NCBI GenBank assembly: GCA_945859605.1
Contig: OX243811.1
Location: forward strand, 67,206,395-67,270,394
DNA from: Lumbricus rubellus
Lineage: Eukaryota; Annelida; Clitellata; Crassiclitellata; Lumbricidae
Length of the DNA stretch: 64,000 bases
Direction of reading: 5' to 3'
The translations under genes and the position numbers were made by a program. Shown here piece after piece: positions 22,091 through 50,210 of this stretch (position 1 is its first letter; the number at the start of each line of letters is the position of its first letter). The notes below the pieces were generated by a model. That model was given only the letters and a program-made list of their open reading frames with translations, was not told the DNA's origin and made no database searches.

Positions 22091-24207
22091 CAGATTGCAG
22101 GCTGCTCTAGCTTAAATTTAGCTACCAATTAGTTATCATTGGGCCTATTGCTATGATGAATAAATAATGGCAAAGTCATGTAGGCCTATATCATCCTATG
22201 CACTAAAGTCAAGTACGTTGTTGGTCTATTCTGAATCATGGACGGTCATATCTTGAATGCTGCAGGCTGCAGGCTACATGCATTTCTTCATAAGCTTCCG
22301 AAGTCAAGTCATCCGCTGCTGATTCGTTCGTGTGCAATTATATTATTATAGGCTACACTATATCACTTCAGTTTACATGCGTTGCATCCGATTTGTGTAA
22401 TTCAAATAAAATATACAATTTCTTAACATTTTCTGATCCAATGCCATGAAAAGATCGCTTGCAAACTATTCTGTAAGATAGTAACTTAATTCGTGCACAA
22501 GTATTAAATCAACCAATGCTATAAGTGTAAAAAGTGCCTGGACACCTCTTACATTTTCAGGTGTGCTGGTCAAATAAGTGGCACAACGGCATAGCTATAT
22601 TTGAAAAATAAGTGCCAGGACGCCGTCCATGACCGTCCTGCCACACTATAGCCTAAACCCTGAAATCAACACTTCGTCAGCAAATGTTTTATTGTTTTTC
22701 ATCGATCGCGAGAAATGAAGACGAACAGTTTAAGTACAACATTCTTCTGAACTTGTGGACTTGTTGAATGATTTGAGTGATTATAATAAAAAATTACTGT
22801 CGCAGGAGATTGGACTGTTAAGTATTGCAGGCTAAATTGTAGCCTATGGCCTAGAGTTTCTAACACAGCGTAGGCTATACAAGCCTTCTGAACCGATCTA
22901 GACTAAACCATTTGTTATGCTATAAGTTAATTGCACGCAGGCACTCACACGCTGGCGTGCACGCTCAAACACACACATGCGCAAACAAGGGCCCTATAGG
23001 CCTACTTACTCATACTCACAAACACGCTCCCACAAACCAAGGCAGTATAAGGCACACATAAACACAAACAAAATACACGTCTGGTGTAGGCATAGGCCTA
23101 ATTATATTTATAGGCCTATGCTGTTTTCATTCGGCCGATGATCGTGGATCGGTCCTTGTGTCCTATATATTATAGGCCTACCTGAGTTTTTATAGGTCAA
23201 TAGGCGTGGCCTATATACACTGCCTGCAAGTGTGAAAACCCGTCGTAAACCAAGACGTCAGCCTGCATTTAAATGTCTTTAAAGTATGATTCTTATCAGC
23301 GTTGGTAGTCTATAATAAAATATAGGCTACTGTAACAGTCAGTGGTTATTCGGCAAATCGCAGCATAATTATATGCCTACTGTTACAGTAGCACTGCAGG
23401 CGCCGTGCATAATATAGGCTGGTCAAACCTTGTGTGTAACGTTGGTCTGTTATTAAAAACAGGGAAGTATACTTTTGGAGTTTCAACTGCCTTTTAGTTC
23501 CGTCACTGTTGAGTTTCCTCGTGTTTTTCCACCAGTATTATAGCCTACTCTTCGGTCAGTCTATAGTACCGGGTATGTTTGTTATTAGCTATAGGCTACA
23601 TTATCCCACAAAACAAGCATTTGCGAGATCCGGTAAAGACGCTTTAGTAGGCTAAACGATAACACCTATCTACAAAGTTCATGCCAGTCTTGCGGATCAA
23701 GATAGATTAATTAGGAGTCTTGTTTTGGACGGACACAGCTAGGAATGTGGTCGTCTGTTTCGGCTGAAAGTCGTTCTCAAATGGAAGAACAGAGTTGTGC
23801 GAGAAAGAGGTCACCGCAAGAGGAACTCTGTGAGCACGAGGAGGAGGTAAACTGACATCTCTTCCATCTATAATGGAGATACTGATTTTAGCCATGCTAT
23901 TTAAGGACGTAAACAATGTGGAGCATACACAAGCATACGTGGTACTGGTAAATGCGCAGTACTATTATTAGGTCTATGGGCGTTTTTGCTGTCTTGCTTT
24001 CACTTCATGTCTATAGGCGGTGATCTCAAGTCATATATCTACATGTAGGCTATAGGCTACTCATATCGTCAACGACCCAACGACCAGCAAAACAAGTTGT
24101 AATAACAATCTTAGCCTCGGCATAACAACGTATGGCTATATGCTAAGCTTATGCCATTATGGCCATAAGCTTGCTGCATTGCAATATCCCCCCAGACCGT
24201 TTATACA
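22091..24207. other. Intergenic, rich in TAGGCCTA motifs; no gene confirmed
   Basis: I looked here for RRM exons of macro gene 2 equivalent to exons 1 and 2 of gene 1 and found none I can support. A possible + strand exon ending GAGGAG before GTAAAC at about 23847 encodes a charged peptide without RRM features. The stretch at 22545-22662 is an inverted copy of part of the MITE at 18558. Confidence 0.4.
22545..22662 (-). repeat. Partial copy of the CAGGGCTTAA MITE family
   Basis: Read on the minus strand it begins CAGGGTTTAGGC and contains CATGGACGGCGTCC and GCACTTATTTTT, matching the left part of the element at 18558. Confidence 0.5.
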
Positions 24208-24215
24208 CCCAACCA

Positions 24216-24412
24216 TGCATAGGCGTACGAGGCGGGGGCCCAAGGGGGGGCGGGGCCAAACGCCACCTAACTTTCGAGTAAGTCTGGTTTTTCGGGCAAA
24301 CACAGCTCCGAAGACTAAAAAAGGTCGTCAACTTTCTTGCCGGATATATTTTCTGGCAGAAGTTCAATCTTTGCCCCCCCCCCCATGCTGAAATTTCCCG
24401 CACGCCTATGCC
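24216..24412. mobile_element. Short hAT-type MITE (197 bp)
   Basis: Ends TGCATAGGCGTACG (left) and CGCACGCCTATGCC (right), inverted with one or two mismatches. Flanks CCCAACCA and CCCAACGA agree at 7 of 8 positions, as expected for an aged 8-bp duplication. G-rich and C-rich tracts lie inside. Confidence 0.6.
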
Positions 24413-24710
24413 CCCAACGACCTGATTTAATAATGTAACAATAATATTACAGTAGCTGGATCGATGAAGTCTTTTTTTTATAAATAGAAGTGGGCTGAAC
24501 GTCACTTATGTGGAAGATTCCTGCATAAATAAAAACTATGTTGATGAATAAATCTTGGAATTTTTGAATAATAGCCTAGTCATTGTGGGCCTATGCCTGT
24601 GTCATTGGCTTAGGTGATCCTTCAGGTAAAAAAATTCAGTTTGCAAGAGCAATTGAAATGAAAGATTAACAATCAGGAAAATGAGGAAATGCATTGGTTT
24701 CTGTTCGTAG

Positions 24711-26808
24711 ATTGAGTTCAAGATGTCCGTTGCAATCAGTAGAGACTGTATCGACGCTTTCAAGAGTCTCGGCTGCGGTGATTGTGAAACTGTTCTGCAG
24801 GAAATTGTTTCCAAGACTACGAAACAAAACGGTCACAACGTTAGCATCGTTGCTTCGGAAGAAACTTGGCGATTGGAAGGCTGCTTCTGTGGTATCAAGG
24901 AAATTCGGAATGCGCTTCAGGGTGAAATCAGAAAGAAGCAACCACAAGAAACCAATGGCTTAAAGCCGTCTTCTGGTGAAGGTTGGGAGGAATTGGAAAG
25001 TAATCAACAGTCACGTATGGAAACTGATAGAGTGGATACAAAAGAAATCGACCATACCAAACCACTGAATCGAATGGACAAATCTACTTTGGGAAAAGTG
25101 GAAAAGGAGAAGAGTGAAGTTGGCAACGTTTCAGATAACCAACGTCCAAAGAATAATCCAAAGAATATTGAAGAACGGCAAGTTCAGCAACTTGAGGAAT
25201 GGGTAAAAACAATCGTGAAAAGTGACACTGCGGATTCGAACTCTGAGAATTCGAACAATGCGGAGGAAAAGCAGAAAAGACAAAGAAATTTGGTTGTAAA
25301 TTATAGTTCTGAGGTTCACATGAATCGACGCGATGGTCGACAGGCTTCGAACATCGGTGACTCGAAAACTCGTGAACAGTTAAAGAAGGAAGGAAATTTG
25401 AAGAGTTGTCAGAATTCAGATAATTTGAAGCCGCAAGCAGACCGTCAATTATATCCAGATTTAACTACATCAAATAAAGATGTGCATGCGCAAATGCAAA
25501 GAAACTCAGCTAATGCGAGTCAAAAGGTCGAGGTAAAATTTCAAAACGAGATCAAAGGTGCTACCAAAAGCGATCAGTTGGAAAGACGTGATATGTCTCC
25601 CTCTCCCTTGAAGAAGGAAGACACATCAAGAAACGCGAAGTACCGGTACTCAGGTAGTCCGAAACTTCAAGTAAAATATCCAGATCATCCTACTTCGAAA
25701 GATACCGAAAATAGAGATAATCTAAAACATGCTACAAAATGTGCAGAGTCCACAAACTTACCTCTTCCGCAAGTAAATCAGACTAACGACCCAGAACTCG
25801 ATAGAATCTGTGCGTTGGAGATACTTCCAGGAATTCACATAGACGAAGACATTTTCTATTTCTTGGTTCGATGCTGTAACCAGGAATTGACCCGTATATC
25901 GCAGAAATGCGATCTGTTTGAACAGTACAAAGTCGGTCAGGGACATAAATTGGCTTTCGGAGTAAAAACTCAGCATGACACCAATTCAGTCATATCCGAG
26001 TTTCGGAATCTATATGGTCAAATGACCGTCGGCCAGGTCGACATACCAAAAGGAGTTGATCCTGAGAGTCTAAAGAGTTTGGTTGAGGCGATGACTGAGT
26101 TTAAAGACGTCGAGCTACGTTTTATCAGTGAGAAGAGAGTTTGCAAGATAGTTGGCTCATACGCAGCAATGCAGGGAGCCAAAAAGATGTTGCAAGATGT
26201 CATTGCTTCTGCTACTTATGAAGCAAGCGCAGCTACAGCCAACAGGAAAGCTAAGCCAATTGTTCAAATAATTGCAGCAACTTCAAAGCTCAATGATCAG
26301 ACAAAAAGTGGTCAGTGGCATGGTGCTGCAAATTCCAGTGTCGTTTACGTTGACCAGCCAAGAAGATCCGCCTTTAGAATTCTTGGCGAGAGTCATGATT
26401 ATCTGCTGTTTTCTGCTTCTAACTCTTTGACGATTGAAGTCAAACGCGATGATCTGACAAAAACACACGCTGTTGATGTCGTTGTCAGCTGTATAAACAA
26501 ACAACTTGATATCGATGGACCATTATCCAATGAGATCATGAGAGCAGCTGGACACTACGCTAAAATGGAATTGCTCAGTCACAGGCACCGTCTTTCTTCC
26601 ATTTTGCCTGGATGTCTTGTTCATACAAGCGCAGGAGGACTACAAGGAGTGAAGGTCATTATACACGCTGTTCGACCTCAAGTCCACGAGTTTCCTCTCA
26701 ACGATCCTAAATCCAGCGATGTTCTTCGACGCTTGTTTACCAACTGTCTTCACTACACCAATGACGTACTAACATTGAAATCCATCGGTCTACCTCCAGT
26801 TGGATTCA
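24711..26808 (+). CDS. Macro gene 2, long exon (linker, KH-like region, most of macro-like domain)
   Basis: Open from the acceptor through ATG 24723 to the donor A|GTAAGC at 26809. Unspliced, the frame would stop at 26873 after a short unrelated tail. Intron phase and position within the macro domain match macro gene 1. Confidence 0.85.
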
Positions 26809-28597
26809 GTAAGCATTCAACGCAACTTGTAGGCCTAATGCAACCTGTAGGTAAGCCTGGTAAGAAAAGGTAAAGTAAGCATATAGGCGTAACTTTCTAT
26901 TGTGACGGTGGTGTCCAGTCACCACCAGCTTTAAAAAGTGGTGGTGATACCGTGATAGTCATCATCACTTTTTGGTCCAGCAACGAAATATATTTTTATC
27001 ATGATAGATTTTGGCTGTTCAGCGTCTATAGACTAGGCTTATTCGGTCATCCCTAAAATCGCAATGGCGGCAAAGTTTATACAGCCTTTCACATGTAGTG
27101 TGTTCTCAGCACACGGCATACCTTTCAGACACTATTTACTTATAAATGTTTGGTTCATCATAGTTAGGTGGTCATCCATTTTTTTCATTCGAGTTTCAAT
27201 AAAATGTCGAATTATCAAATTCATTTGGAAAATTTGAACATGTGGGGCTATTGTTCCATTTTGCGACCTAAAGTGACGGACAAAGCATGCTAAGTTCGTG
27301 CTTGCATGGGAAAGGGGTTGAGGAAGTCCACAAAAGAGGGAAGGGAAGTGAGCAGAGCTCCTGCAGAGTGATAGTCACCATGCAACACTATATCTGGAGA
27401 AAAGTTATGCCCTTGAAGGTAAGCGTCTATAGACTAAGGATCATTTGCTGGTGTAGACCAAAGTGTGTATTAATTTATTATAACTATTAACTTGCATGGT
27501 AAAGCAGACTGCACGAGGAAGGGATTAACCGTGGGAGAGGCGACGCGGAGAGCACATGCATGCAGGACAGGGTCGACTGCAAGTTATAGGGGCCTATTCT
27601 TAGAGGAGCGGCTGATGCAGGCGAAAGCTTGGCTGCGGGCGAAAGCTTCGCGGAGGCCATAAGTAAGAAGGTAAAGCAAACTGAGAAGTCAGCGATTAAT
27701 TATACATGTAATTACCTAGAGTTGGTAGGATATAAGTGGGTGTACAATGTTCTTTATTTGCTAAATAAGCTTACAATCATCAATGCATTTGTTTCTTATA
27801 ATAAACTAGCTGCCATGTGTGGCCGGGATATTTGGTTTCTTGCAAAACCTAGACAACGCCCCATGCGATCTCCGCCCCCATCCCCGCCCCAACCCGCCCC
27901 ACACTCCCAACCCGCCCCAAACACAATTCCGCCCCAACTCCTACCCGGACCCAACTCCACTATGCCCAACGCAGCACCTGCCCCTCTGGGTATACCCTAC
28001 GATTATCGAGAAACCTGGGTTTTGGCCCCATGCACCCAGCCCTCATTTAGGCCTACCCTATTCCGCACTTTATCATCCGCCCTCCAACCTCCCCAAACCC
28101 AGTCTGACCATTTAGGCGAGACATCTAGAGCACAGGTCTCTTTTCTTCTTCTTCTTCTTTGTGTTCTCTGCCCTCTATATAGGCAGGTTCAAATGTTTGA
28201 CATCTCCATTCTTCCCTGTTCTGTGCATTCTTTTTCAGCTTCTGATAACCGTCTTTCATCATCCAGTCCAACAGTCTTTGTGTTGGTCTTCCTCCCGTTC
28301 TTTTCCCCCTCCAATTTTCCCTCTATGATTGTTCTTGGCATCGAGTCTCCTCATAGGTCTCTGTAAGACATCTCATTGCTTTGTCTTTGAATCGTAGGTT
28401 TCTACGGAGCTCAGATGGTCGTCAATAGTTTCCTGGACGCTGTCGAGACTTTCGCATCAACCGTATCCAATGGCAACCCCTCTGCAGCAGCTCAGCATCA
28501 ACCTCATCAACCACATCATCTGACCTACATCAAGCTCGTCACCAACGATCAACAATGCATTGGACAACTGATCCAATGCATTAAACAACGTCTATAA
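24711..28597 (+). CDS. Macro-domain paralogue with degenerate ADP-ribose site (macro gene 2)
   Basis: Two exons, 24711-26808 and 28398-28597, join in phase 1 and give 761 aa from ATG 24723. The exon-3-like exon starts 12 bp before the ATG after acceptor TTCTGTTCGTAG, exactly as in macro gene 1, so upstream coding exons (an RRM) may exist but were not found. Residues about 60-350 are a charged, Lys/Glu/Asn/Gln-rich, probably disordered linker. Residues 360-497 resemble the KH-like region of gene 1, ending [20 protein letters not shown]. The macro-like domain (about 568-760) keeps the fold pattern ([26 protein letters not shown]) but has VSCINKQ where NPAN is expected (588-594) and DGP in place of GGG (598-600). 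Loss of ADP-ribose binding is therefore likely. It may act as a scaffold or nucleic-acid binder. No ART domain follows. Confidence 0.82.
26809..28397 (+). other. Intron of macro gene 2
   Basis: 1589 bp without recognised genes. Contains a C-rich, CCCAACCC-type stretch (27860-28100) and a pyrimidine-rich region up to the acceptor. The 245-codon frame at 27629-28366 is Pro/Ser-rich and is not supported. Confidence 0.6.
28398..28597 (+). CDS. Macro gene 2, last coding exon
   Basis: After acceptor TTGAATCGTAG, A plus GT restores Ser, then [18 protein letters not shown], equivalent to the last helix of gene 1, a His/Gln/Pro-rich insert, and [19 protein letters not shown] as the last strand and helix. 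Stop TAA 28595-28597. Confidence 0.82.
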
Positions 28598-28880
28598 CCG
28601 CATATGACACCCGTGTACATAATTATACATGATTGTATTTGATTGTAGAGTGAGCACATAATTATATAAGCTTACAGTTCAAAGAGATTCGGAGAAATTC
28701 CTCCCCGAACATTTCCCCGGACACTATCCTTCCTGGCATTTTCCCCTGGACCAACCCTGCAGTAAATTTCCCACGGACATTCCATAATATTATATAGTCA
28801 CCTCAAAATGAGCAAACATTAATGAGTAATTGAGGCTCAAGGCATTGTTGAACATCTAATTAAAACTCAAGGCATTGAAC

Positions 28881-28886
28881 AATAAA
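28881..28886 (+). promoter_or_regulatory. Candidate polyadenylation signal of macro gene 2
   Basis: AATAAA 284 bp after the stop codon, the first hexamer in the downstream sequence that I noticed. Confidence 0.35.
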
Positions 28887-29555
28887 ATTTCAGAATTTAA
28901 ATACACTAATCAAATTGCTCAACAATTACATCTTAGCACTTAAATATAGTAAATGTCTAATAAAATTTGGGATGTTTACCTAAATCTTTTGCTACATTAA
29001 GATAAATGCATTAAAATTCTTTTTAGAAATCTGTTTCCTCAATTAGTTGCCATGTGGCCAGAGGTAAAGTCCTTTTTTCTATCTTATATTGAAACGGCCG
29101 GTGGAAAATCCAGGGAGACATATTTTTCATGATTTCGAATGCCGTATAGAGGTGCAGAGAACAAATTAAATGAGTGAATGTAAAGCAAATGTGAAATTAA
29201 ATGAAGATATACCCTGCAGCGAAGTGACCGGAGTGAGCAATGAGCATGTCCGAGTGGAATTAACCCGGGGGGGGGGGTACGTCCAGGAAGATGTCAGAGA
29301 AATATGTATATAGATGTAGTATTGTATACGAGGGAAATCTCATGCATGACTCAGTCCATGCAGAGTGCTGCTGCTGTACAGATGCATGATGCATGAGCCG
29401 CAATCTGCAATGCGTCTGCTTTACACATAATAATCTCCTTATACGACGAATGAAACTTGCTTGTATTGGACGATATTATCTTCAATGTCGTATATAGCCT
29501 AAAGTGAACCATTATACCATATGGTATATAAGCAGGTTCGTTGGCTTTACGCCCC
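28887..29555. other. Intergenic, no gene recognised
   Basis: AT-rich sequence with a poly-G run at 29268-29277. Before it, at 28690-28790, short CCCCGGAC/TTTCCC-type motifs repeat irregularly. Confidence 0.3.
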
Positions 29556-29559
29556 TGGG

Positions 29560-29795
29560 GATGAGATGAGTGAGGTGGTTTCCACTTTCCCGTTACCTTC
29601 CTCACAGACAATGATGGGTAAGCATCTTGTCCAAGGTCGCTCCGCAGCAGCTTGCACCCCTGCATCCCACACGTGCTAGCCCGAGATATCTAAATCTCTG
29701 AATGTCAACTCCCAGTCCGGGGCTTGAACCGCAGTCCGTTGTAACCAACAGACGAATGCCGCTTTCGCTTACCGGTGTAGCTAATTAGGCCAGTA
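29560..29795 (-). repeat. tRNA-derived SINE (minus strand)
   Basis: On the minus strand a promoter-like A box TAGCTACACCGG is followed by a B box GGTTCAAGCCC about 45 bp later. These are the RNA polymerase III internal promoter boxes of tRNA genes, here continuing into a non-tRNA body (CAAGCTGCTGCGGAGCGACC and onwards). It does not fold as an intact tRNA, so a SINE head is the better call. Confidence 0.65.
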
Positions 29796-29819
29796 ATGTT
29801 TAATTAATAAGAACAACGT

Positions 29820-30130
29820 ATTCCGATAGTGTATGGGGATAATGTATATAATAAATTATGAGCAATGCTTTGAACCAATGTATGAGGACAATGTATGTTG
29901 TCAATGTATGGGAACTAGAAAAATAATGCATCGAGACAATGTATGGAAACAATGTTTGTAAACAGCATATTGAGACAATCTATTTGCAGACAATTATACA
30001 TTGTATACATTGTATGCATCGTATAAGCAGTATAGGGTCTAATGTATAGATATATTATACAGTATATATAATTATGAGGACAATGTTCCGTATATCAACA
30101 ATGTAAACTTATTGAGACAATGTATATTAT
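29820..30130 (+). repeat. Degenerate AATGTATG-type minisatellite
   Basis: Repeated GACAATGTATGGGAA-like units, such as GGGGATAATGTATATAATA, GAGGACAATGTATGTTG and GAGACAATGTATGGAAAC. No coding content. Confidence 0.55.
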
Positions 30131-30194
30131 AAACTATAACGGTGTAGATATAGTCAGTCTGAACAAATGTTTTGTGGATTTGTTTGTATGTTTG

Positions 30195-30405
30195 TATATG
30201 CGTACTTGTTTAGCGCCCCTTCAAGCTCTCCGTACTCAGAGGCACTCCCGAATGCAGAGCGGACACTGCGTCGGAGTTTCACGCCGAAGCGCTGAGCAAT
30301 TGTGAGTGAAGGACTTATCTTTACGCGGCGAGGTGAATTCGAACCTCGAACCTTCCGGCTCCAAGGCAACGACGCCACCACTATACACCACCGCGCCCCT
30401 CAAGA
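30195..30405 (-). repeat. tRNA-derived SINE (minus strand)
   Basis: Read on the minus strand it begins GGGGCGCGGTGGTGTATAGTGG (A-box region), then GGTTCGAGGTTCGAATTC (B-box region), then CCTCGCCGCG and a body ending in the GGGGCGCTAAACAAG area near 30210. The body does not look like the SINE family near 62643. Confidence 0.65.
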
Positions 30406-31142
30406 GATGAAGAGCTTGTTTTACATGCAGGGAGCCGTTATATATCCTATATTATTATAATGGTTATAGCGTGCAAGCTGATACATCGGCTATTATAATA
30501 GTTTATCAGCTATAGTCAAAAGCTGTGTCACAGCATAAATGTGCTTCGAAATGTCACTTCCAAGCACGCACTTTCGCTCTCCATGGCAATCAACTGACAT
30601 AAATAGCATTCTACTACAAGCCTATACATCGGTTCCTTGGTCGCCTGAGCATGAGAATGGGGGCCCATTGGGCGGGGGAGGGGCGGAAAGATTCAACCCT
30701 ATTAAACGGGGACCATCTATAAATGACGTCACACACATAAGGAGGGATCACACATCTGTGACGATTTGCGATGGTCCCTTACTAGATAGAAATAAAAATA
30801 AAACGTTCATGCCTGTATAGTTGTATACATGCAGAACAGATCTGCTTCGATATACAATCCATCAAACTTTCTCGAGTATAGCTTAACAACATATTCCTCA
30901 TTATCCTCATATGACATACGTGAACGCCTTGGTCTCTTTACGACTCATATATCCCGTAAAATTATAATTATACTTCAGCGTTTAAAACCATTCTGCTAGA
31001 CAGACAGACAGACAGACAGACAGATAGACAGATAGACAGACAGTTATTCGTCGCTATAAGGCTCGTCTGGAATCTAAAATAATAATTATTGGCTTTCAAT
31101 AGAACGCAGTATTCCTATAACTCCGCCACTGCTTGCACTCTA
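30406..31142. other. Intergenic, no gene recognised
   Basis: Contains a GACA microsatellite at 31001-31042. The rest is unremarkable. Confidence 0.3.
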
Positions 31143-31222
31143 ACAGTGCCAGTCTCAAGCCGGGTTAAAGGAGGAGGGCGACACTAATCATCTTTGTTAT
31201 CACACAATGTCGCTAAACAGCA
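31143..31222 (+). repeat. SINE-family tail (copy 2)
   Basis: ACAGTGCCAGTCTCAAGCCG, GGAGGAGGGCGACACTAATC and TTATCACACAATGTCGCTAA match copy 1 at 3425. Confidence 0.7.
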
Positions 31223-31641
31223 ACATGCAGTATTCCACGATGAACATGCATCAGACTCTATTGTATAAGCTTACACTCAGCTGAGCCGTGAGTCAAAAGA
31301 GTGCACGACAACAACAAATAGCCAATCCGTGTAGCCATAACATATCCATATGCAATGTCATGTCCGTCGGTTGTGTTTTGACTGAGCGCTTGTGCATGAT
31401 CTGCTTTTGTGATAATCACCTTTCTTTATAAGTGCAGCAGAAGTACAAGACACCCACTACAATTACCTTGGCCTACCCGTTCGATTACTAACCATAACGG
31501 TTACCGAATGCGCTATAGACCACCAAGTCGCCAGTAACTGTTATCGAGTATTCGAATAATTACTATCAGACGCTGTAGAAGAAGTCCCACACTTGTCTGG
31601 AGTCGAAGCCAACTCCAAATGCCAGTATGGGCGTGTCTTTG

Positions 31642-31736
31642 GTTGCCATGGTTACGACTGATTGACAGCACATTGTTCCGCCCTTTAGCCAACCGATCGC
31701 AGCTTCCACTCGACGAGGCATTTAGCACTAGCCAAT
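31642..31736. promoter_or_regulatory. Candidate NKX3-2 upstream regulatory cluster (RFX-like, PBX-MEIS-like, CCAAT)
   Basis: GTTGCCATGGTTAC at 31642-31655 resembles an RFX X-box. TGATTGACAG at 31659-31668 is the known composite site of PBX with MEIS/PREP. CCAAT lies at 31732-31736. The cluster is about 470-570 bp before the NKX3-2 ATG. PBX1 is reported to act upstream of Nkx3-2 (Bapx1) in mouse, so the site is suggestive; its use here is inferred only. Confidence 0.4.
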
Positions 31737-32208
31737 GAGAACCGCTGTAGCTAAGCGCTTCCAGATGCCCGGCCTACTGCGTCCGTTATCAGATCCTTAC
31801 GCTATCCTGCTGCAGCAACCGGGATCCACCCAGGATGAGGATAATCCGAGTGATGCGATGGGTCACAAACTGATGTTTTATTAAGAAAAGGAATTCGCAT
31901 TGGAGCGAATAGAAAAACTTGACGATAAAGACTTTCAATACTTCGAGCGTCGCGGAAAGATATCTCAAGAATTTCACCAATGATCAATTTTTCTCCGAAA
32001 TCTGAGGAATTCGAACTCGTATATTTTAAAAGAATAACAAGCAAATGCTGAATTCCGTTGCAAAAACCTTTAATTCAGACGTATTTAGAATAGCAGCGAT
32101 TTGATTTTGCCAGCAAGAAAAGACTTCAAGTGGTCGTGGTAAAAAATCAACGTCAATTCACGTTTAGAGAGATTGTTTGTTAAAAATCGGATATTTAGAC
32201 GGATAAAG

Positions 32209-48669
<16,461 letters not shown>

Positions 48670-48896
48670 AGATGAACGCGCGAACAAATTGAACATGGAC
48701 ACTGACAGTGTATACCCGGGCGGGAGACGAACTGAGGCGTGTAGATAGAGAGAATCTGTGTACAATGTACAACTGTACATGGAGAGGAATGTACAGAGAC
48801 GGGTCTGCAGCTGCGAAAGTGTCATGACAGAACCACTAACGAAAATGTATGTTGAGTAATGCTGTCACTTACGTAGATGGGCAGAGAATGAGAGAA

Positions 48897-48964
<68 letters not shown>

Positions 48965-50210
48965 GAAGGCAACACGTATACAGACTATAGACAGCGTGAA
49001 CGAGCCAACTGTCCAAGTAATCTACTCTACTCGCATACTATCTGTATTTATTGAATTATTTAATAATTATTTGCGAAATAATTATGAAACAAATTGGGTT
49101 TTAAAGAGAAACCTTGGATATCAAAAGACCAATGGATAAAAAACTGAAAAGAAAAATGCATGTGCTTATAATTATATATGTATATAATTATTTGCATAAT
49201 AGAATTCGATTGTTGATTGTAATTAACATTCTGTGAACATTAATTTTTCTACGGAATCATGCTTTTGAACTTCTTGTCGGAGAAACTTTCATGCTCCAAA
49301 GTATCCTCACAATAATTATTGCTTCTGAGTGATATTTTGTCGACGTTCAAGTGAAAATAGAGTATACTTATATAATTATGTGAATTATTGGTAAATAAAG
49401 TTATAAAGACAATTGTTTTAAAATCAATAGTACACTGTGTACAAATGCCAATTGCATTGAAGGAATATTGGAATCGAAATATCAAATCACTGAATCCAAA
49501 GTCAACAATGAATTATCTTCTATTAAATAGAGGAACCTCCATGGACTCATTCACCCCGTTCGCTAATCATTATAATCAACGATTGAAAGGTTAGACGCAT
49601 CACTTCCCCAAACTTTTGCATGTCTAAACCCAATGACGTATTTTAGAGGGTGTTTAATGTTTATGGGCCCAACCTTCAAATACAAATATTCTCTTAAATG
49701 GTCTTGTGTACGCAAATAGTTCCGAAGCAGTTAATTCGAACAACTCCTCGGATCTCAAATCGGAGCTTCCAGATCGCATGAGAAATGATGAGATACCGCT
49801 GCAGGATCTATTTCAATCCAACCACTGGCTTGACATTTCCCAACTCAACTGCTTCTTCCAGGCCGCTTCAACATCGCCGAACCCTCATATAACAATCTTC
49901 ACGAAAGAATCTATTTCATGGTGTATTATAATAGGCGGTGGTATTCATACGCAAGTGATGTTCCGAACGCTATGATCGCCCGCGACAGCCATTGATAAGA
50001 TCAGAAAGCAAGTTTCTCTTTGGAAGAAGAACGCAGCCGGAAAAATCATCGAAATCTTCAACTGTAAGGGACGGACAGAGAATGGAGATAAGAGCATTTT
50101 AGAAAGACAGGGGCATCGCACACCACAATCGAGATAAGACTGAGGAAAAGCACGAAGAAGAAGCGAGGCGATCTCAACCGATCCCTGCAGTCGATAGGAA
50201 TCGGTCGGGT
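48670..50210 (+). other. NKX3-2 3' UTR and downstream DNA
   Basis: Contains a GACA run of about 16 units (48899-48963). AATAAA at 49394-49399 is a possible polyadenylation signal, about 730 bp after the stop. Small frames at 49388-49594 and 49706-49975 are unrecognised. Confidence 0.45.

Noticed and set aside
23707..23916. Possible RRM exon of macro gene 2 (frame ending before GTAAAC) or minus-strand exon
   Set aside because: Phase-compatible donor but a charged peptide with no RRM strands; the opposite-strand frame also shows no recognisable motif.
27629..28366. 245-codon frame inside the macro gene 2 intron
   Set aside because: Uses a non-ATG start, is Pro/Ser-rich because of C-rich DNA, and lies within an intron supported by conserved splice phase.
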